Assembly: GCA_029209985.1 (NCBI GenBank)
Contig: JARGNZ010000002.1
Span: 114,234 to 178,233, forward strand
DNA: 64,000 nt
From: Parvibaculaceae bacterium
GTDB lineage: Bacteria; Pseudomonadota; Alphaproteobacteria; Parvibaculales; Parvibaculaceae
Direction: 5' to 3'
The notes under the pieces were generated by a model. It ran no database searches, had not been told where the DNA came from, and saw nothing but the letters and a program-made list of their open reading frames with translations. Both the position numbers and the translations under genes were made by a program. Below, one piece after another: positions 25,430-33,443 of this stretch (the stretch's first letter is position 1; the number at the start of each line of letters is the position of its first letter).

Positions 25430-27097
25430 ATGACTGACACACTAAAAATAGCATTAGCCCAATTGAACCCAATTGTTGGGGATATTGCAGGCAATATGGA
25501 GAAAGCCCGTGCTGCGCGTAAGGTCGCTGCAGAGCAAGGTGCTGACTTAATTGTGTTCCCAGAGTTGTTTTTAGTGGGCTATCCACCAGAGGACTTGGTG
25601 CTAAAGCCTGCATTCCTTCGAACGGTTGAGGATGCCCTCGACACTTTAGCGGCAGAAACGGCGGACGGCGGCCCCGCATTACTGATGGGGGCACCGTTGC
25701 GGCATGAGAATAAACGCCTCAATGCGGTTGTTCTACTCGACGAAGGCAAACGGGCCGCGACCCGCTACAAGGTTTTCCTCCCCAATTACGGCGTATTCGA
25801 CGAACCGCGTGTCTTTGATGCAGGTCCCTTGCCGGGTCCGATCAATTTTCGCGGGGTGCGCATCGGCGTCCCAATCTGCGAAGATATTTGGTCGTCTGAT
25901 GTGATTGAATGCCTTGAGGAGAGCGGCGCGGAAATGTTGCTCGTGCCAAATGGTTCTCCCTTTGCTTTGGGCAAGTTTGATGTGCGCATTCAGCACTGCG
26001 TGGCGCGCATCAAAGAAAGCGGATTGCCAATGGCCTATGTTAACCAAATCGGTGGGCAGGATGAATTGGTGTTTGATGGTGGCTCGTTTGTTCTCAATGC
26101 TAATGCTGAACTTGCGGTGCAAATGTCCGCATGGCAGGAGGAGATCACGCTCACGCAGTGGTCTCGTGGGCCAGAAGGCACATGGTCGTGTGCCCGTGGT
26201 GTGCAGCATGCCTTAGTAGAAGAGGGGCTGGCCTCAATCTATCAAGCGGTGACGCTTGGTCTGCGCGACTATGTTGAGAAGAACAGGTTCCCCGGTGTTG
26301 TGCTTGGCCTTTCTGGCGGCATCGACAGCGCGCTTTGCGCCGCAATCGCCGTAGATGCCCTCGGCCCAGAACGGGTGCATTGCATCATGTTGCCTTATAA
26401 ATATACAAGCGCTGACAGCCTCACCGATGCAGACGAATGTGCGGAGTTGTTGGGCGTGAAATACGAGAGCATTCCCATTCAAAAGCCTGTAGAAGGGTTT
26501 CTGGATGTTTTGGGAGGCATGTTTGCTGATACCGAAGCTGACACGACCGAAGAAAACATTCAATCACGGACACGCGGCGTCATTTTGATGGCTGTGTCGA
26601 ATAAATTCGGCTCGATGGTTGTGACCACAGGCAATAAATCAGAAGTATCGATTGGCTATGCGACCCTATATGGCGATATGAATGGCGGCTATAATCCGAT
26701 CAAAGATCTTTACAAAATGCAGGTCTTTGCACTGTCGGATTGGCGTAATAAAAACCATCCAACCGGGGGCAAAGGTCCGGCGGGAGAAGTGATCCCAACC
26801 AACATCATCACCAAGCCACCAAGTGCTGAGTTGAGAGAAGACCAAACCGACCAAGACAATCTGCCGCCTTACGAAGTATTGGATGATATTTTAGAATGTC
26901 TAGTTGAAAAAGAAATGGCTGTAAGCGAGATTGTCGCCAAAGGCCACGAGGAAGAGGTTGTGCGTCGCATTCAGCATCTCCTCTATATTGCAGAATACAA
27001 ACGTCGTCAGGCGGCCCCCGGTGTGAAAATCGGCGAACGTAACTTTGGCCGCGACCGGCGTTATCCCATTACTAACGGCTTTCGAGACGTAACCTAG
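25430..27097 (+). CDS. nadE: Glutamine-dependent NAD+ synthetase
   Basis: A 555-residue two-domain enzyme making NAD+ from deamido-NAD with glutamine as ammonia source. The N-terminal nitrilase-like glutaminase (about 1-270) shows Glu in FPELFLVGYPPEDLV, Lys in YKVFLPNYGVFDE and nucleophile Cys in GVPICEDIWSSD. The C-terminal synthetase begins with the PP-loop LGLSGGIDSALCAAIA and contains TTGNKSEVSIGYATLYGDM. The length fits this class. gltX follows after 8 bases, so the two are almost certainly co-transcribed. Confidence 0.96.
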   Translation: MTDTLKIALAQLNPIVGDIAGNMEKARAARKVAAEQGADLIVFPELFLVGYPPEDLVLKPAFLRTVEDALDTLAAETADGGPALLMGAPLRHENKRLNAVVLLDEGKRAATRYKVFLPNYGVFDEPRVFDAGPLPGPINFRGVRIGVPICEDIWSSDVIECLEESGAEMLLVPNGSPFALGKFDVRIQHCVARIKESGLPMAYVNQIGGQDELVFDGGSFVLNANAELAVQMSAWQEEITLTQWSRGPEGTWSCARGVQHALVEEGLASIYQAVTLGLRDYVEKNRFPGVVLGLSGGIDSALCAAIAVDALGPERVHCIMLPYKYTSADSLTDADECAELLGVKYESIPIQKPVEGFLDVLGGMFADTEADTTEENIQSRTRGVILMAVSNKFGSMVVTTGNKSEVSIGYATLYGDMNGGYNPIKDLYKMQVFALSDWRNKNHPTGGKGPAGEVIPTNIITKPPSAELREDQTDQDNLPPYEVLDDILECLVEKEMAVSEIVAKGHEEEVVRRIQHLLYIAEYKRRQAAPGVKIGERNFGRDRRYPITNGFRDVT

Positions 27098-27105
27098 GAA
27101 TACCC

Positions 27106-28449
27106 ATGACTGTCACTGTTCGCTTTGCTCCCAGCCCCACCGGTCAACTGCATGTTGGCAACTATCGCGCGGCACTTTTCAACTGGCTCTATGCAAAGAA
27201 GCAGGGCGGTAAGTTCATCTTGCGCCTTGATGACACAGACTTGGAACGCTCGACCCAAGAATATGCAGATGGCATTAAAGCTGATTTGGCATGGGCCGGG
27301 TTGCCGCATGATGAACTGTTTCGCCAATCCGACCGTTTCGATCGGTATGACCTTGCAACCGCGAAGTTGAAGGAAATGGGGCTTCTCTATGCGTGCTATG
27401 AAACCGCAGATGAGTTGGACCGCAAACGCAAACGCCTGCAAGCCCGTGGCTTGCCGCCTGTTTATGACCGCGCCGGAAAAAACCTGACCGAGGAAGAACG
27501 CGCAGCGCTCGAAGCTGAAGGCCGTAAACCGCATTGGCGGTTCTTGCTCGACCCTGAAATGGTTGAATGGGATGATGTCATCAAAGGGCGCACGCGGGCA
27601 GACCCCAAGTCTTTGTCCGACCCTATTTTGATCCGTGATGATGGGAGCTATCTCTACACCCTCCCAAGTGTGGTGGATGATATTGAGATGGGCGTTACCC
27701 TTGTGATGCGGGGCGATGACCACACCACAAACACCGGCGCACAAATTCAAATCTTTAAGGCGCTGGGTGCAGAATTGCCGCAATTCGGGCATTACTCTTT
27801 GTTGGTGGATGCTGACGGAAAACCGCTTTCCAAACGTCTACGCGGGGAGCTGTCACTCGAAGCAATTAGAGAAAAGGGCTTTGAGCCTCTCACGCTTGCA
27901 GCACAACTGGCTCGCTTGGGCACGTCTCACGCGCCCGAACCAATGCTGAGTATGGAAGAAATTGCCAACGACTTTAAATTGGATGCTTTTGGTGTCAGCC
28001 AAGTGCGTTTCGACCTAAAGGATTTGGAACGCCTCAATGCGGGCCTGATGCATCTAACGCCTTTTGAAACGGTGAAGGACCGCCTTGCAGAGCGTAACAT
28101 TACCGATGAAAGCTTCTGGGATACGGTACGCGCTAATTTAACATTGTTCGATGGCGTGGCGGAGTGGTGGCACATTATTCATGGCCCCGTGGAACCTGTG
28201 ATCGAAGACGAAGATGCCGAGATGATTGAGCAAGCTGCAGCTTTGTTGCCAGAAGAGCCATGGGACTTGCAGACATGGCAAGCATGGACAGCGGAAGTGA
28301 AGGGGGCGACAGGACGCAAAGGGCGCGGGCTCTTTATGCCTCTGCGCAAAGCCTTAACTGGACTTCATCATGGACCTGAGCTGGCAAACCTGCTACCTCT
28401 TATTGGTCGGGAACGTGTGATGACACGATTAACTGGCGCAAGCGATTGA
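27106..28449 (+). CDS. gltX: Glutamate--tRNA ligase
   Basis: A 447-residue class I aminoacyl-tRNA synthetase charging tRNA-Glu. The HIGH-type motif is in RFAPSPTGQLHVGNYRAA and the KMSKS-type motif is DADGKPLSKRLRG. The zinc-finger and anticodon domains follow the usual order; the protein is at the short end for GluRS (about 440-490). Many alphaproteobacteria carry two GltX paralogs, so this may be one of a pair, and which tRNA it charges in that case cannot be read. A terminator hairpin follows at once. Confidence 0.93.
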   Translation: MTVTVRFAPSPTGQLHVGNYRAALFNWLYAKKQGGKFILRLDDTDLERSTQEYADGIKADLAWAGLPHDELFRQSDRFDRYDLATAKLKEMGLLYACYETADELDRKRKRLQARGLPPVYDRAGKNLTEEERAALEAEGRKPHWRFLLDPEMVEWDDVIKGRTRADPKSLSDPILIRDDGSYLYTLPSVVDDIEMGVTLVMRGDDHTTNTGAQIQIFKALGAELPQFGHYSLLVDADGKPLSKRLRGELSLEAIREKGFEPLTLAAQLARLGTSHAPEPMLSMEEIANDFKLDAFGVSQVRFDLKDLERLNAGLMHLTPFETVKDRLAERNITDESFWDTVRANLTLFDGVAEWWHIIHGPVEPVIEDEDAEMIEQAAALLPEEPWDLQTWQAWTAEVKGATGRKGRGLFMPLRKALTGLHHGPELANLLPLIGRERVMTRLTGASD

Positions 28450-28473
28450 AAAAGCTGATGTATTCAGCTTTTG
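28449..28473 (+). terminator. Terminator after gltX
   Basis: AAAAGCTG at 28450-28457 pairs with CAGCTTTT at 28465-28472 around a seven-base loop. The A/T-rich outer stem supplies the T-run. It lies directly behind the gltX stop. Confidence 0.7.
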
Positions 28474-28484
28474 ATAAGTGATTG

Positions 28485-28565
28485 GAACGGCAAATGGCAC
28501 TCGCGACACGTGCGATTATTATTAAGGGTATGATTACCTGGGGCTCATAAAAGCCGCTGCCGTTC
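28485..28565 (+). promoter_or_regulatory. Cloverleaf-like inverted repeats upstream of cimA
   Basis: GAACGGC at 28485-28491 pairs perfectly with GCCGTTC at 28559-28565. Inside it are three consecutive perfect 4-base hairpins: GCAC/GTGC (28497-28513), GGTA/TACC (28527-28538) and GGCT/AGCC (28542-28555). This gives a four-way-junction plan of 81 bases. It is not a tRNA: no T-loop GTTCRA or consistent anticodon arm is present. It ends about 150 bases before the cimA ATG. A leader riboregulator is possible; the rest of the gap shows no further feature. Confidence 0.4.
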
Positions 28566-28714
28566 GCACTTGCCTAACTTCCCAAAGAAAAAAGCAATCG
28601 ATCGGCGCGATAGCTCCGACTTTTCAGCCCCGTGTGGCTGCGAGTCTAATAAATATCGAATGATGTGTGTGATCTGCTTTGAACATTCAAAAGCGGAAAA
28701 GTTAGGTTGAGACT

Positions 28715-30382
28715 ATGAGCAAGCAGACCCAAAAAGAACGTCTATACCTGTTTGACACCACCTTGCGCGATGGTGCGCAAACTCAAGGTGTGGACTTCAG
28801 CGTCGAAGACAAAAAGCTTATTGCTGGTTTGCTTGATGATATTGGTATCGATTATGTCGAAGGGGGCTATCCCGGAGCTAATCCTACCGATACGAGTTTC
28901 TTTAGCGAAAAGCCTGCCTTCAAAAATGCAACCTTCACCGCCTTTGGCATGACAAAACGAGCAGGGCGTAGTGCGGACAATGATCCGGGCCTTGCCATGG
29001 TTTTGGATAGTGAAGCCGATGCTGTGTGTTTGGTCGCTAAAGCGTGGGATTTCCATGTGAAGGTGGCATTGGAAATTTCCAACGAAGAAAACCTCGAGTG
29101 TATCGCAGATAGTGTGCGCGCCGTTGTAGCGCGTGGCCGTGAATCCATGATCGATTGCGAGCACTTTTTCGATGGGTATAAAGCCAATCCAGAATACGCA
29201 CTCAATTGTTTGAAAACCGCCTTTGAAAATGGCGCCCGTTGGATGGTTTTGTGCGACACGAATGGCGGCACGCTGCCACATGAAATTGAAGAGATCGTGG
29301 CCGAGGCCATGAAGCATGTCCCCGGCGACAGGCTTGGCATCCATTGCCACAACGATACCGAAAACGCAGTGGCCAATACACTGGCCGCCGTGCGTGCGGG
29401 CGTGCGTCAAATTCAAGGCACATTGAATGGGTTGGGCGAGCGCTGTGGCAATGCCAATATGGTCTCTCTCATCCCGACTTTGTTGCTCAAGCCAGAGTTT
29501 TCTGAACGGTTTGAAATTGGCGTCAGCAATGAGCAATTGAAAAAAATCTCCCACATCTCCCGCACCCTTGATGAGATACTCAACCGCGCACCCAATAGAT
29601 ATGCGCCCTATGTTGGCGAAGCGGCCTTCGCTTCAAAGGCAGGCATTCATGTGTCTGCTTTGATGAAAGACCCAACCACATATGAGCATGTGCCGCCTGA
29701 GTTGGTGGGCAACAAGCGTCGTGTGTCGGTATCAGATCAAGCAGGGCGTTCTAATGTTGTGGCTGAATTGGAAGCCGCAGGTATTCCTGTCGATCCAAAA
29801 GACCCGCGCCTCTCTCGTTTGCTTGACCAAGTGAAAGAACGCGAGTTCTTAGGCTATTCATACGACGGGGCGGGGGCTTCTTTTCAGCTTCTCGCCCGGC
29901 GTATTTTGGGCGATGTGCCTGAGTTCTTTGATGTGAATTCGTTCCGCGTGTTGGTTGAACGTCGGTACAATGCAGTTGGTGAACTGGTAACGATCTCGGA
30001 AGCAACTGTGAAAGTGGCGGTTGATGGGGTGTCCACCATATCTGTGGGCGAAGGAAATGGCCCAATCAATGCGCTCGACGAAGCGCTGCGAAAAGATCTG
30101 GGTAAATACCAATCCATCATCGATGACATTCGTTTGGTGGACTTTAAGGTGCGCATCCTCACCGGTGGAACGGAAGCCGTGACACGCGTGCTGATCGAGA
30201 GCGCAGACAGTTCTGGCCACCGATGGTTCACCGTGGGCGTTTCGGCAAATATTGTCGACGCCTCTTTCCAAGCGTTGACCGACAGCATTACTTATAAGCT
30301 GCTGCGTGAAAACGCACCTGCACCGTTGAGTGCAAAGGCAAAGATGCCGGGCGCATCAACCACCTTAAAAGCCCCCGTATAA
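28715..30382 (+). CDS. cimA: (R)-citramalate synthase
   Basis: A 555-residue enzyme of the LeuA/homocitrate synthase superfamily, condensing pyruvate with acetyl-CoA toward 2-oxobutyrate and isoleucine. The N-terminal HMGL-like TIM barrel starts LYLFDTTLRDGAQTQGV, metal ligands are in GIHCHNDTENAVAN, and TLNGLGERCGNANM is the second signature. A C-terminal LeuA allosteric dimer domain spans about 400-530. The length and the GAQTQG variation fit CimA better than 2-isopropylmalate synthase, whose motif is usually GEQSPG. rarD follows after 18 bases. A possible structured leader suggests regulation. Confidence 0.9.
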   Translation: MSKQTQKERLYLFDTTLRDGAQTQGVDFSVEDKKLIAGLLDDIGIDYVEGGYPGANPTDTSFFSEKPAFKNATFTAFGMTKRAGRSADNDPGLAMVLDSEADAVCLVAKAWDFHVKVALEISNEENLECIADSVRAVVARGRESMIDCEHFFDGYKANPEYALNCLKTAFENGARWMVLCDTNGGTLPHEIEEIVAEAMKHVPGDRLGIHCHNDTENAVANTLAAVRAGVRQIQGTLNGLGERCGNANMVSLIPTLLLKPEFSERFEIGVSNEQLKKISHISRTLDEILNRAPNRYAPYVGEAAFASKAGIHVSALMKDPTTYEHVPPELVGNKRRVSVSDQAGRSNVVAELEAAGIPVDPKDPRLSRLLDQVKEREFLGYSYDGAGASFQLLARRILGDVPEFFDVNSFRVLVERRYNAVGELVTISEATVKVAVDGVSTISVGEGNGPINALDEALRKDLGKYQSIIDDIRLVDFKVRILTGGTEAVTRVLIESADSSGHRWFTVGVSANIVDASFQALTDSITYKLLRENAPAPLSAKAKMPGASTTLKAPV

Positions 30383-30400
30383 GCGGGTCCGGAGAAAAAC

Positions 30401-31345
30401 ATGACGCATACTAATGTGATATCTTCGCCGGGCACCCCGGCGGGGAACAGCGCCCTCGTGGGCGCGCTTGCGGCTGGTTTTGGGTATCTGTGGTGGGGCT
30501 TTTCTGTTGTCTATTACAAGGCAACGATGATCTATCCCATTTGGGAAGTGCTTGCACACCGACCCATTTGGACGCTGCTCGTGACCTGCGCTGCGGTCGT
30601 ACTTATGGGCCGTTTTCAAATACTATGGGCGATACTCAAAAACAAAAAGCTCATGGGGCAATTGTTTATGACCTCCATGATCATCGGCTCCAATTGGCTT
30701 GTGTTTAACTATGCCATATATGAATCGCGTGTGATGGAAACCAGTCTTGGCTATTACATCAATCCGTTGATCAGTGTGGTTTTAGGCGTTGTGCTTTTGT
30801 CGGAACGGTTAAGCAGGCCCCAAATTGTGTCTGTCTTTTTGGCCGCTTGCGCGGTCCTCACGTTGACAATACTCCAAGGGTCTTTGCCATGGATATCGCT
30901 TTATATGGCGGGGTCATTTGCAGCCTACGGGTATTTGCGCAAGGTGATGGCTGTTGGCCCTCTAGAGGGACTGGTCGTTGAGGCAATGTACCTTTGTCCC
31001 TTGGCGGTCGGCTACTTTGTGTATGCCTCCGGGCAAGAGACGTTGATCTTTGGTCATGAAGGCCAAAGCATCTGGGCTATGTTATTGCTCATGGCGATTG
31101 GCCCGATGACAGCAATTCCGCTGTTTGCTTTCACCTTCGGGGCGCAACGCATTCGCTTGTCGACGATGGGATTGATGCAATACATCGCGCCCACAACTCA
31201 CTTCTTTTTGGCGATCCACTACGGAGAGCCATTTGGCACGGCTCACTTAATCTCGTTCGGCCTCATTTGGACGGCGCTCATCATTTTTAGTGCGGATTTA
31301 TTCCGGCAAGAGCGCCGTATTAGAAGGGGCACCAAAAGGGCTTAG
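30401..31345 (+). CDS. rarD: RarD-like EamA/DMT-family permease
   Basis: A 314-residue membrane protein with about 10 helices in two EamA repeats. The opening GYLWWGFSVVYYKATMIYPIWEVLAHRPIW and ETSLGYYINPLISVVLGVVLL with LSERLSRPQ are the RarD pattern. RarD is an inner-membrane protein usually described as a putative drug/metabolite exporter; its substrate is not settled. GGAGA precedes the ATG. Adjacent to cimA on the same strand, it may export an amino acid or keto acid related to that pathway, which is inference. Confidence 0.88.
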   Translation: MTHTNVISSPGTPAGNSALVGALAAGFGYLWWGFSVVYYKATMIYPIWEVLAHRPIWTLLVTCAAVVLMGRFQILWAILKNKKLMGQLFMTSMIIGSNWLVFNYAIYESRVMETSLGYYINPLISVVLGVVLLSERLSRPQIVSVFLAACAVLTLTILQGSLPWISLYMAGSFAAYGYLRKVMAVGPLEGLVVEAMYLCPLAVGYFVYASGQETLIFGHEGQSIWAMLLLMAIGPMTAIPLFAFTFGAQRIRLSTMGLMQYIAPTTHFFLAIHYGEPFGTAHLISFGLIWTALIIFSADLFRQERRIRRGTKRA

Positions 31346-31365
31346 CGGTTTTTGCCAGTCACAGT

Positions 31366-31932
31366 TCAGTCTATGGATGTGGAAGAAAGGCGACGCACGA
31401 GAGGCACAATCTCTTGTGCGTCGTTCACCACATGGAAAAGCTGATGGAGTGAAGGGCGAACAAATCCATTTTCGAGCATGTGGTCAAAGAGGGCGAGGAG
31501 TGAATCCCAAAAGCCATCAATATTGGCGATAATAATCGGATGCCGGTGCCGCCCAAGCTGGGCCCATGTCATCATCTCCATCAGTTCTTCAAGTGTGCCA
31601 ATACCCCCCGGCAAAGCGACAAATGCACAAGAACGGTCATACATGATTTGTTTGCGCTCGTGCATATCCTTAGTGACAATCAACTCAGAAGCATCGGTGT
31701 AGGGTATTTCTGCCGTAAACAGGAATTCTGGTATGACCCCAATCACAGGCCCCTTGCCTGAGGTGACAGCGCGCGCAACAGCCCCCATAACGCCGATGGT
31801 GGCCCCGCCGTAGACCAATCCCATGCCCGCTTCCACAATTGCCTCACCCAGCTGAGTACCCGCAGACATATAGGATGGGTTTTCTCCAGAACTGGAGCCG
31901 CAATAGACACAAATATTCTCAGTCATCGTCAT
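31366..31932 (-). CDS. LOG-family protein (cytokinin riboside 5'-phosphate phosphoribohydrolase type)
   Basis: A 188-residue Rossmann-fold protein of the TIGR00730 family. The signature PGGIGTLEELMEMMTWAQLG is intact, as are ICVYCGSSSGENPSY and VYGGATIGVMGAVARAV. Family members hydrolyse nucleoside 5'-monophosphates to base and ribose 5-phosphate. In bacteria the physiological target is often unclear. It is a single gene convergent with rarD. An ATG two codons in is an equal alternative start. Confidence 0.92.
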   Translation of the reverse strand: MTMTENICVYCGSSSGENPSYMSAGTQLGEAIVEAGMGLVYGGATIGVMGAVARAVTSGKGPVIGVIPEFLFTAEIPYTDASELIVTKDMHERKQIMYDRSCAFVALPGGIGTLEELMEMMTWAQLGRHRHPIIIANIDGFWDSLLALFDHMLENGFVRPSLHQLFHVVNDAQEIVPLVRRLSSTSID

Positions 31933-32266
31933 TTTTGCCTGTTAATCACAAAACAAGCTTCCCAATGGGTGCTGTATTTGCAAAATTGTTACTTAAGTAC
32001 AAACAGTCACTTGGTCTAAGAGTAGTAACCAAAATACTTACGGCACGCCCTCAAAGGTCGCGAGGAGTGTCATGAGGTTATTGTATAATAGAATTAACTT
32101 TGTTCTGGTGTTTTGGTGCTAATAAATTTGAAAAGCCATTTTCATGATGGTGTCCCACCAAAGCGCTTTATAGCGCCTTAACGAACCAATTTGGTGTGAA
32201 TGAGTACCGTAGTAGATACGTCAACGAGCGTTTAAGGACGTTTAGGACGATGATTGGAGGGGTGGA
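31933..32266. other. Intergenic region upstream of LysM gene
   Basis: These 334 bases hold no credible gene. A TATAAT hexamer lies at 32084-32089 without a good -35. A nested inverted repeat is present: CACCAAA at 32156-32162 with TTTGGTG at 32190-32196 enclosing GCGC/GCGC at 32163-32176. The promoters of the divergent LOG and LysM genes must lie here. Confidence 0.45.
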
Positions 32267-33244
32267 ATGGAAAATCGGAACATCTTCATAATTGGAGGCG
32301 CTGTTGCAGCAGCCATCATACTGGGAGTGATTCTATTTTTTGTTTTTGGAAGCAGCACGGATGATGAAGGCAGTGTGCCAGATCAAAGTGTGACCGAGCA
32401 ACCGATTCAGACCCCTGAAATTGTGGATCAAAATACGGATGAAAGCACACCGCCTACCTTCGACATTGTGCGTGTGGAGCGTGATGGTGCCGCCGTTATC
32501 GCTGGCCGAGCACTACCCGGCTCAGATGTGAGTTTGTTGCGGGATGGGACCGTCATCGCGACAGCGAAAGCAGACGAGAGCGGCGAATGGGTGATTGTGT
32601 TGGATGAGCCACTCAAGCCCGGTGAATTTGAACTGTCGCTGAAAGTGACCACCGCTGATGGGGGCGAGACGGTTTCTACCCAGAAAGTGGCCATCTCTGT
32701 GCCAACTCAGCCAAATCAAAAAGCACTGGTGGTGCTCAGCGAGCCTGGTAAAGCAAGTAAAGTGTTGCAAGGGCCCGGCGTTGCAGCAGACTCAGGTCAA
32801 TTGGTTTTGGAAGTCGTCGATTACGATGAAAAGGGGAACGTCATCTTTTCTGGTCGCGGCACACCCAAAGCGACCATTCGCGTTTATGTAAATGATAAGC
32901 CGGTAGGCGACGCGATTGCGGATGGCAATGGCGCGTGGGAACTGCGCCCCGTTACGGTGATCAAGCCGGGACAATATAAGTTGCGTGTGGATGAACTCGG
33001 TGAGGGGAATACCGTCGTTGCACGCGTAGAGGTGCCTTTTGAGCGCGGAGAGCCAGCGGAAGTGATCCGCCAGTTGGCAAATGGCAAAGTCGTCATTCAA
33101 CCGGGCAATAACCTATGGAACATCGCTAAGCAAATTTATGGCTCAGGGTATCGCTACACGGTTATTTACGGCGCAAACAAAGATCAAATCAGAGACCCGG
33201 ACTTGATTTACCCCGGTCAAATTTTGAACGCGCCTAATCGCTAA
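32267..33244 (+). CDS. LysM domain envelope protein with Ig-like repeats
   Basis: A 325-residue protein with an uncleaved N-terminal membrane helix (IFIIGGAVAAAIILGVILFFVFG), a low-complexity Asp/Thr/Gln linker, two bacterial Ig-like modules (about 65-145 and 165-250) and a C-terminal LysM domain (about 272-322, with GNNLWNIAKQIYGSG and DPDLIYPGQILNAP). Both Ig modules share the pattern GRxxPGSxVxVxxD...GxW. LysM binds peptidoglycan, so the protein probably bridges the inner membrane and cell wall. This architecture is widespread in alphaproteobacteria. A strong terminator follows. Confidence 0.9.
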   Translation: MENRNIFIIGGAVAAAIILGVILFFVFGSSTDDEGSVPDQSVTEQPIQTPEIVDQNTDESTPPTFDIVRVERDGAAVIAGRALPGSDVSLLRDGTVIATAKADESGEWVIVLDEPLKPGEFELSLKVTTADGGETVSTQKVAISVPTQPNQKALVVLSEPGKASKVLQGPGVAADSGQLVLEVVDYDEKGNVIFSGRGTPKATIRVYVNDKPVGDAIADGNGAWELRPVTVIKPGQYKLRVDELGEGNTVVARVEVPFERGEPAEVIRQLANGKVVIQPGNNLWNIAKQIYGSGYRYTVIYGANKDQIRDPDLIYPGQILNAPNR

Positions 33245-33310
33245 CTGACACCGTTACGATTGATAGGGCAAAAGCTTGTTATCGGTTGAATAACGGTTAT
33301 CTATAGAGAC

Positions 33311-33347
33311 CAATCGCCCCGCCTCCATTGGCGGGGCGATTGTCTTT
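33311..33347 (+). terminator. Terminator after LysM gene
   Basis: A perfect 12-base GC-rich stem (33311-33322 with 33331-33342) encloses an eight-base loop and is followed by TCTTT. It separates the LysM gene from the exporter gene. Confidence 0.85.
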
Positions 33348-33443
33348 GGGGGATATTGCAAGTGCCATGCATGAGCACTTGGCGATATTTCCCGATATAC
33401 TGACCTGACGACCAGCGCCTCTACCGCAGAGCGCTTTAGGAGA

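Noticed and set aside
27094..27792. 232-codon minus-strand frame over gltX
   Set aside because: Antisense shadow of a highly conserved tRNA synthetase gene.
28485..28565. tRNA gene upstream of cimA
   Set aside because: A 7-base closing stem and three hairpins resemble a cloverleaf, but the T-loop GTTCRA, conserved D-loop GG and a proper 5-base anticodon stem are missing.
28742..29554. 270-codon open frame on the minus strand inside cimA
   Set aside because: It is fully covered by cimA, which has strong family motifs. It has no ribosome site or motif of its own and is explained by codon bias on the opposite strand.
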